DNA of 56,984 bases, from NCBI GenBank assembly GCA_022841345.1, contig JALHRR010000021.1:28383-85366 (forward strand), in the 5' to 3' direction. Under the pieces are notes generated by a model. The model was not told where the DNA came from, searched no databases, and saw only the letters and a list, made by a program, of their open reading frames with translations. Positions within the stretch are counted from its first letter, which is position 1, and each line of letters opens with the position of its first letter. Both the position numbers and the translations under genes were made by a program. Origin of the DNA: Saprospiraceae bacterium. Its GTDB lineage: Bacteria > Bacteroidota > Bacteroidia > Chitinophagales > Saprospiraceae. Shown piece by piece: positions 51,461 to 56,984 of the stretch.

Positions 51461-51601
51461 TGGTTTTTCTAACACCCTCACCCACACTGCGTGAGTGATC
51501 GCAATGAGCACGAGCGACAAAGGAGCGAAGTAAAATGGAGAGCACGACTGCGAGTAATATAAAATTGCATATTCAAAAATTGCAATTTTATATTACCTCG
51601 C
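51451..51601. terminator. Hairpins between convergent DUF4256 and MATE genes
   Basis: GAGGGTGT (51451-51458) pairs with ACACCCTC (51472-51479) across the DUF4256 stop. Further on, GTAATATAAAATTGCA (51554-51569) pairs perfectly with 51581-51596, and the stem continues as GCGA/TCGC around one bulged C, giving ~20 bp with an 11-base loop. The latter could serve as a bidirectional terminator for the convergent genes. Between them are GAGCGA/GCGAGT-type words. Confidence 0.6.
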
Positions 51602-51619
51602 AGGCACGCCCAAATGGAT

Positions 51620-52969
51620 TTAATGATTATTTGCCCGGATCAATTGTTGTTTGGTCAGTCTGAAAAACCTGATATTCAGCATGATAGCAGAAACAGTCAG
51701 TCCAAAGACGAGGCCGATCCAGATACCTGTAGCTTCGAGCCCCAAAGGAAATGCCAGCAGGTATCCAACCGGAATACCGATGACCCAGTAAGCGATGGTG
51801 ACGAATAGGGTAGGGACTTTGACGTCGTGAATCCCGCGCAAGAGCCCGACACCGATGGCCTGTGTGGAGTCGGATATCTGAAATATAGCAGCCAGAATTA
51901 AGAGGTGTGCCGCTACCGCTATGACCGGAGCTTCATCATTGAATATCCAGGGCAACTGATGCCTGAAAATGATGAAAATCAATCCGCAAATGACTCCATA
52001 AATGATGGCCATTTTCAAAGTGCCTTTACCGATCTGTCTCAATTGTACAAGATCCCTGCGACCCTTGGCATTGCTGACTCTGATGGATCCCGCTGCTGAA
52101 AGCCCGAGTGAAACCATGAAGGTAAACGATGCCAGACTGAGCGCAATCTGATGGGAAGCCTGTTGCTGTGCACCCAGCCAGCCGATCATAATTCCCGAAA
52201 CCGAAAATGCCCAGGACTCCATCGCATACTGCATGCTGGTTGGAATTCCGATGCGAAGGAGACTCTTCATCGTAGCCCACTGTGGCTGCCATTTTTCATA
52301 GACTGTGTTGACGTAAGCTTTAAATTTGGGACTCTTGACAATCAAAATGGCCATAGCTATCAGCATGAAAACCCTGGTCAACAGTGTCCCTATTCCTGCT
52401 CCGACTAATTCCATTCGCGGAAATCCCAACTTGCCATATATCAAAATGTAATTCAATATAATATTGGCCGGAATGGTAGCAAGACTGATATACATGGGCC
52501 ATTTGGTCTCTTCCAGTCCATCCGAGAATTGCTTCAGGGTTAAAAATAATATCATCGGTATGATGGACCAACCCATGATTTCAAGGTAGGGTTGAGCCAG
52601 TTCGGCAACAATCGTATCTTGTCCCATATGATGCACTACGAATGAGACTAATTGAATGATCAGAGCGATAGCTAAGGCAAATAATCCGTTGAGAAGCAAT
52701 GCGTTTTTGAGTATAGCAGTCATGGATGCTGTTTGGCTGGCACCTAATGCGCTGGAGATCAAAGTAGCAACAGCCAGCGTGAGACCGATACAGAGTATAT
52801 ATGGTATGGAGATGACATTGACTACCAGAGATGAAGCTGCCAGTAAATCAGAATTGATCGCTCCGACCATAGCACTGTCAATGATACCCATCAACACCTG
52901 CACCAGATTAGCGACGATGATGGGAATCGCTAGTTGAAGTGTACGTTTGTTTTCAGAAGTAATCAGCAT
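51620..52969 (-). CDS. MATE family multidrug efflux transporter
   Basis: This protein of ~449 residues has twelve helices in two homologous halves: IIVANLVQVLMGIIDSAMVGAIN opens the N-lobe and GIPTSMQYAMESWAFSVSGIMIGWLG the C-lobe, with GLSAAGSIRVSNAKGR late in the sequence. MATE proteins export cationic drugs and metabolites in exchange for Na+ or H+. I choose ATG 52969. The ATG 21 bases upstream overlaps a perfect -7 box (TACATTTG, 52988-52995 on the minus strand). Confidence 0.9.
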   Translation of the reverse strand: MLITSENKRTLQLAIPIIVANLVQVLMGIIDSAMVGAINSDLLAASSLVVNVISIPYILCIGLTLAVATLISSALGASQTASMTAILKNALLLNGLFALAIALIIQLVSFVVHHMGQDTIVAELAQPYLEIMGWSIIPMILFLTLKQFSDGLEETKWPMYISLATIPANIILNYILIYGKLGFPRMELVGAGIGTLLTRVFMLIAMAILIVKSPKFKAYVNTVYEKWQPQWATMKSLLRIGIPTSMQYAMESWAFSVSGIMIGWLGAQQQASHQIALSLASFTFMVSLGLSAAGSIRVSNAKGRRDLVQLRQIGKGTLKMAIIYGVICGLIFIIFRHQLPWIFNDEAPVIAVAAHLLILAAIFQISDSTQAIGVGLLRGIHDVKVPTLFVTIAYWVIGIPVGYLLAFPLGLEATGIWIGLVFGLTVSAIMLNIRFFRLTKQQLIRANNH

Positions 52970-52987
52970 CTCTTTGGCTTGAGATAA

Positions 52988-52995
52988 CAAATGTA
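52988..52995 (-). promoter_or_regulatory. Candidate -7 box of the MATE gene
   Basis: On the minus strand the sequence reads TACATTTG, matching TAnnTTTG. Transcription would start near 52981, leaving a leader of about 12 bases to ATG 52969. No clear -33 box was found at the usual distance. Confidence 0.45.
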
Positions 52996-53049
52996 GTTTA
53001 TCGGGAGTGCTTCATATCCGGATTTGCATTATATTTTCAGACATTTTTA

Positions 53050-54041
53050 ATCCACGAATTATACGAATGTACACGAATGTATTCAAAAGCTTTCCGATCA
53101 GGATAAGTGGATTTTATTTTCACAACAGAAAATTAAGGATAAGTCTTCGTACACATTATTTGTTTGATTTATTGGTGTCTTTTAGTGTCATTTAGTGGAT
53201 CATAATTTCTTGTCCACGAAATACACGAATGTACACGAAGGGATTCAAAAGCTTTCCGATCAGGGTAAGTGGATTTTATTTTCACAACAGAAAATTAAGG
53301 ATAAGTCTTCGTACACATTATTTGTTTGATTTATTGGTGTCTTTTAGTGTCATTTAGTGATCAGAATTTCTTGTCTACGAATTACACCAATGTACACGAA
53401 GGGATTCAAAAGCTTTCCGATCAGGATAAGTGGATTTTATTTTCACAACAGAAAATTAAGGATAAGTCTTCCTACATATTATTTGTGTGATTTATTGGTG
53501 TCATTTAGTGGATCATAATTTCTTGTCCACGAATTACACGAATGTACACAAATGGATTCAAAAGCTTTCCGATCAGGATAAGTGGATTTTATTCTCACAA
53601 CAGAAAATTAAGGATAAGTCTTCGTACACATTATTTGTTTGATTTATTGGTGTCTTTTAGTGTCATTTAGTGATCAGAATTTCTTGTCTACGAATTACAC
53701 CAATGTACACGAAGGGATTCAAAAGCTTTCCGATCAGGATAAGTGGATTTTATTTTCACAACAGAAAATTAAGGATAAGTCTTCCTACATATTATTTGTG
53801 TGATTTATTGGTGTCATTTAGTGGATCATAATTTCTTGTCCACGAATTACACGAATGTACACGAAGGGATTCAAAAGCTTTCCGATCAGGATAAGTGGAT
53901 TTTATTTTCACAACAGAAAATTAAGGATAAGTCTTCCTACATATTATTTGTGTGATTTATTCGTGTCTTTTAGTGTCATTTAGTGATCAGAATTTCTTGT
54001 CTACGAATTACACCAATGTACACGAATGGATTCAAAAGCTA
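53050..54041. repeat. Tandem repeat array of 152/161-bp units
   Basis: The word ATTCAAAAGCT occurs at 53081, 53243, 53404, 53556, 53717, 53869 and 54030, so six full units and a partial seventh are present with periods 162, 161, 152, 161, 152 and 161. The 9-base difference is the presence or absence of a second TAGTGTC word near the unit end. Units 2 and 4 are nearly identical, as are units 3 and 5, giving a 313-bp higher-order repeat; unit 6 is part one type and part the other. Each unit contains a CACGAATTACACGAATG-like series. No open frame spans it; it fills the 1.17-kb gap between divergent genes. Confidence 0.95.
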
Positions 54042-54138
54042 TCAATCATAATTAATGACTTAATCCCATATTCATAACCGGAGAAGTATTAAATTTTCTT
54101 TAATACCTTGAAACGCACAACAGCATTGCTTATTATGC

Positions 54139-54146
54139 TATTTTTG
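54139..54146 (+). promoter_or_regulatory. Candidate -7 box of the nuclease/HerA-like operon
   Basis: TATTTTTG matches TAnnTTTG, 12 bases before the ATG at 54158, implying a very short leader. No -33 box at proper spacing is evident. It lies ~100 bases after the end of the tandem array. Confidence 0.4.
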
Positions 54147-54157
54147 CAAATACAATT

Positions 54158-55114
54158 ATGGCAAAATTCAGAAGACAACACAATGCCGGACAGGCAGCCA
54201 AAGCCGGAAGCATGTATGCCAAAGTAGGATTTTTAGTCCTCCTGATGGGAGCGGCTCTGGTGGGATACAGATATTTTATGGGTCCGGAACAGAAAACCCA
54301 AACAGAATTGAATGGCGGGTCAGGCAATCCTGCACCCAATTTACCCGCAGAAACTGCAGGCCCGGCTCCGGGTTCCTGGCTTCCTTATGCACAAACCGGC
54401 GAGGTCATTGTGGATGAAGACTTTTCTCTGGCTTACTCTGAGCAACATGAACAAGCCATCTGGGTGGCATATGAATTGAGAGGCGATCAGCTGAGAAGCA
54501 GGGAAGCAGAAAGGTCTGACTGGTTTGAAGAAGACGCAAGAGTTACTTCAGGCTCTGCCCGCCATGCCGATTACATCAAAAGTGGCTACACAAGAGGACA
54601 TTTGGCACCTGCTGCAGATTTTGTCCACGATCAAAAAGCTATGGATAAATCCTTTTTCATGAGCAATATTTCTCCCCAGGTGTATCATTTCAATGGAGGT
54701 GTTTGGCGGGAATTGGAGGAAAATGTGCGGGACTGGGCCAGGTTGAATGACAGACTTTTAGTTGTTACCGGACCGGTATGGGATGATAATCCAAAGCAAA
54801 TCGGTAAGAATGGGGTAAGTGTTCCGAAGGCATTTTATAAAGCTATCCTGGATGCAGATGAACCAGAGAAAAAAGGTATTGCATTTCTGATTCCACATGA
54901 AAAAACAGACAAACCTTTAGATCAGTTTGCGATCTCAATAAGAGAATTAGAGGAAGTGACAGAGATTGACTTTTATATGGATTTATATGATAAAAAGCTG
55001 CAGGATAGTCTGGAAATGAACTTTGATATGAGACAATGGCCGGTAAATGCAGCAAGATTCGAAAAAAGGGTGAATATTTGGAACAAAGAAAAATCAAATC
55101 ATGAAGAAAGATAA
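54158..55114 (+). CDS. DNA/RNA non-specific endonuclease (NUC1, His-Me finger), membrane-anchored
   Basis: This 318-residue protein has a basic N-terminus, one membrane helix (VGFLVLLMGAALVGYRYFM), a ~40-residue Pro/Gly-rich linker and a NUC1 domain. The catalytic motif is YTRGHLAPAADF (usually DRGH), followed by MSNISPQ and the metal-binding FNGGVWRELEENV (Asn and Glu positions). LLVVTGPVW and VPKAFYKAI are family-typical. It is related to Serratia nuclease and EndoG and probably acts outside the cytoplasmic membrane. Its last 14 bases overlap the HerA-like gene, suggesting coupled expression. Confidence 0.9.
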   Translation: MAKFRRQHNAGQAAKAGSMYAKVGFLVLLMGAALVGYRYFMGPEQKTQTELNGGSGNPAPNLPAETAGPAPGSWLPYAQTGEVIVDEDFSLAYSEQHEQAIWVAYELRGDQLRSREAERSDWFEEDARVTSGSARHADYIKSGYTRGHLAPAADFVHDQKAMDKSFFMSNISPQVYHFNGGVWRELEENVRDWARLNDRLLVVTGPVWDDNPKQIGKNGVSVPKAFYKAILDADEPEKKGIAFLIPHEKTDKPLDQFAISIRELEEVTEIDFYMDLYDKKLQDSLEMNFDMRQWPVNAARFEKRVNIWNKEKSNHEER

Positions 55115-56684
55115 ATTGATTCAGGACATAAATGCAGGTTATACTTTCAAAGGAGCATACATTGAATTGGGAGCTGCCATGCTGGATGGAGAAGTGCTGG
55201 GAGACGCAAAAGTTAAGGTGGCCATGAAAACGCTTAACAGGCATGGGCTCATCACCGGAGCAACAGGAACCGGTAAAACCAAAACATTGCAAATTCTGGC
55301 AGAACAGTTGTCTTCTCAGGGAGTCCCGAGTCTGTTAATGGATATAAAAGGAGATTTAAGCGGAATCGCAGCTGCTGCTCAAACCAATCCAAAGATAGAA
55401 GAGCGGCACCATGCTATTCAGATACCTTTTCAGGGCGCTTCGAGTCCGGTAGAATTTCTGACTTTGTCTCAGGAAAAAGGAGCGAGATTGCGTGCCACAG
55501 TGACAGAGTTCGGTCCAGTTCTTTTTGGAAAAATTTTGGAATTGAATGATACGCAATCCAGTGTATTGTCTGTGATTTTTAAATTCTGCGATGATCAGCG
55601 CATGCCTTTAATGGACCTGAAGGATATTAAGCAAGTCATTCAATTCATTCAGCAGGAAGGCAAAGCTGAGTTTGAAGAGGAATATGGAAGGATGTCAACA
55701 GCTACATTAGGAATTATAACCAGAAAAATCATTGAGCTTGAATCTCAGGGAGCAGAGGTGTTTTTTGGTGAGCAATCATTTGAGATTGACGATTTGCTCA
55801 GGGTAAAAGATGGTAAAGGAGTCGTTTCCATTGTCAGACTTACAGATATTCAGGACAGACCTAAGTTGTTTTCAACTTTTATGCTGCAATTACTTGGTGA
55901 AGTCTACATGTCCTTGCCCGAAGTGGGTGATCCTGAGAAACCTAAATTGATCATTTTCATAGATGAGGCGCATTTAGTATTTCAGGAAGCCTCTAAAGCT
56001 TTGTTAAATCAGATTGAAACTATCATCAGACTGATTCGCTCAAAAGGAGTGGGCGTAGTGTTCTGCACTCAAAGTCCTACAGATATCCCCGATATAGTTC
56101 TGAGCCAGTTAGGGATGAAGTTGCAGCATTCACTGAGAGCCTTCACAGCAAAGGACAGAAAGGCCATTAAGCTGGCGGCTGAAAACTTCCCGCTATCTGA
56201 TTACTATGATGCCGCCGAATTAATTACTCAACTCGGTACGGGTGAAGCAATGATTACTGTTTTGGATGAAAAAGGAAGACCAACACCTCTTGCACACACG
56301 ATGCTTCGGGCTCCTCAATCCAGAATGGATATTCTGACGGATTCTGAAATCGATCATATCATCAGACAATCCACTTTGATTTCAAAGTATAATAGAGAAT
56401 TAGACAGAGAAAGCGCTTTTGAAATTCTGAATAGCAAGGTCGAAAGAATTAAGCTGGAGGAGGAAAGAGCTGCATTTGAAGAAGAAAAGCATAAACGTGC
56501 CACTACAATTGACCGGACATCGACAACCCGTCCAAGGACATCCAGCTCTGCTCCAAAAACCAGCACACGCAGAGGAAAATCCACTCTTGAGAAAGCCCTT
56601 GATAATACAGTTACCCGCCAAATGGGACGAACATTTACCAGAGAAATCACAAGGGGATTGATGGGGATGCTGGGGTTTAAGTAA
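55101..56684 (+). CDS. HerA-like / DUF853 P-loop ATPase
   Basis: This 527-residue protein of the HerA-FtsK superfamily (YjgR/DUF853 group) has Walker A in ITGATGTGKTKTLQIL, SLLMDIKGDLSG, Walker B in KLIIFIDEAHLVFQEA and the arginine-finger/sensor region VVFCTQSPTDIPDIVLSQLG...FTAKDRKAIKLAAENF. The C-terminal ~90 residues are a charged coiled coil and a Ser/Thr/Arg-rich linker (TSTTRPRTSSSAPKTSTRRG), ending in TREITRGLMGMLGF. The function of the DUF853 group is not established; hexameric DNA translocation is expected from the superfamily. It overlaps the nuclease gene by 14 bases. Confidence 0.9.
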   Translation: MKKDKLIQDINAGYTFKGAYIELGAAMLDGEVLGDAKVKVAMKTLNRHGLITGATGTGKTKTLQILAEQLSSQGVPSLLMDIKGDLSGIAAAAQTNPKIEERHHAIQIPFQGASSPVEFLTLSQEKGARLRATVTEFGPVLFGKILELNDTQSSVLSVIFKFCDDQRMPLMDLKDIKQVIQFIQQEGKAEFEEEYGRMSTATLGIITRKIIELESQGAEVFFGEQSFEIDDLLRVKDGKGVVSIVRLTDIQDRPKLFSTFMLQLLGEVYMSLPEVGDPEKPKLIIFIDEAHLVFQEASKALLNQIETIIRLIRSKGVGVVFCTQSPTDIPDIVLSQLGMKLQHSLRAFTAKDRKAIKLAAENFPLSDYYDAAELITQLGTGEAMITVLDEKGRPTPLAHTMLRAPQSRMDILTDSEIDHIIRQSTLISKYNRELDRESAFEILNSKVERIKLEEERAAFEEEKHKRATTIDRTSTTRPRTSSSAPKTSTRRGKSTLEKALDNTVTRQMGRTFTREITRGLMGMLGFK

Positions 56685-56945
56685 CAGCCGGCTTTTAGCC
56701 GTTAGTTTTTGGCCAACAGCCGTGAGAAACTGTTGGCTTTTGGCTATTTGCTGTTGGCGAAAAGCCATAACATCCGGGTCCAAAAGATCGCGAGTGAAAC
56801 AAAGCGTAATCTCGCGATGAAAGTTGCGAGTGTGGGTGAGAACCCTATCCCAACCTTTCCCTTTTGAAGGGAAAGGAGAAAAGCCCGTCAGAAACTGGCT
56901 TTGCTCCCCTCTCTTTTCAAGCTAGCGTTTATACATAAATAATTT
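56685..56945. repeat. Hairpin-rich intergenic region after the HerA-like gene
   Basis: GCCAACAG/CTGTTGGC (56712-56737) followed by TTTT can act as the terminator of the operon. Downstream are ATCGCGAG/CTCGCGAT (56787-56818) and CCTTTCCCTT/AAGGGAAAGG (56855-56877, 3-base loop). Words such as AGCCG and TTGGC are repeated around them. No reading frame is credible. Confidence 0.65.
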
Positions 56946-56947
56946 AT

Positions 56948-56984
56948 TATATTTGTAACAGACTAAAAAACGCTCATCATGAAC
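56948..56984 (+). promoter_or_regulatory. Promoter and first codons of a gene leaving the window
   Basis: TATATTTG (56948-56955) is a perfect -7 box, and an ATG at 56979-56981 followed by AAC ends the window. A gene on the plus strand probably starts here, but only two codons are visible, so nothing can be said of its product. Confidence 0.5.

Noticed and set aside
53007-53195. 62-residue open frame at the start of the tandem array
   Set aside because: It is translated from repeat sequence and is broken in the other units.
53050-54041. CRISPR or repeat-protein gene in the tandem array
   Set aside because: Units are 152-162 bp and nearly identical throughout, with no spacer variation, and no frame stays open across units.

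Overview
The window looks like chromosomal DNA from a member of the Bacteroidota, most plausibly Saprospiria- or Cytophagia-like. The DNA is AT-rich and ribosome binding sites are weak or absent. Several promoters match the Bacteroidota -33 TTTG / -7 TAnnTTTG pattern. The gene content also fits: many small outer-membrane beta-barrel proteins, DUF2490, DUF3810, DUF6364 and DUF4256 proteins, a futalosine hydrolase (futalosine menaquinone pathway) and a poxvirus-type topoisomerase IB. No rRNA, tRNA, CRISPR array, phage or complete insertion sequence was seen.

Layout. 1-6.2 kb: the start of a NhaD-like antiporter, a secreted esterase, a lipoprotein, an AbgT transporter, a 3-hydroxyacyl-CoA dehydrogenase and an M48 lipoprotein protease. 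6.5-11.5 kb: FkbM and class I methyltransferases, an alpha/alpha-toroid-like protein, and an ECF sigma / membrane protein / secreted protein operon. 11.5-20.3 kb: a long minus-strand run (SLC13 permease, phosphohexomutase, ICMT-like methyltransferase, OmpA-like lipoprotein, OsmC, GNAT, DinB, YceI, topoisomerase IB). 20.5-32.5 kb: a gene remnant, a beta-barrel protein, a 1,701-residue pseudokinase/ATPase/GAF/adenylate cyclase, a catalase-like + DyP peroxidase + duplicated-domain membrane protein cluster, and HD and YitT-type genes. 32.8-45 kb: beta-barrel proteins, a 56-residue membrane protein, PAS and class IV aminotransferase genes, a PIN/DUF6364 toxin-antitoxin pair between two hairpin-array repeats, an S4 protein, PPK2, DUF58, thioredoxin, a DUF3810 zincin and futalosine hydrolase. 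45-51.5 kb: a Crp/Fnr regulator with a nearby inverted-repeat operator, small enzymes and transporters, and an ArsR-AHSA1-DoxX-DUF4256 operon with two visible operators. 51.6-57 kb: a MATE exporter, a ~1 kb tandem repeat array, a secreted NUC1 endonuclease overlapping a HerA-like ATPase gene, and the first codons of another gene.

Most genes are ordinary housekeeping or envelope genes. The least ordinary material is (i) a family of intergenic elements made of unrelated-looking hairpins separated by a constant GTGAYG word, present at three loci, with compensatory base changes between two of them and a toxin-antitoxin pair between those two; (ii) the 152/161-bp tandem array with a 313-bp higher-order period; (iii) the large signalling protein whose kinase domain has lost its catalytic residues while its cyclase domain keeps all of them; (iv) the three-gene heme-peroxidase cluster with a tandemly duplicated partner protein; and (v) the nuclease/HerA-like pair. 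Functions are inferred by reading motifs in the translated sequence; no database search was possible.
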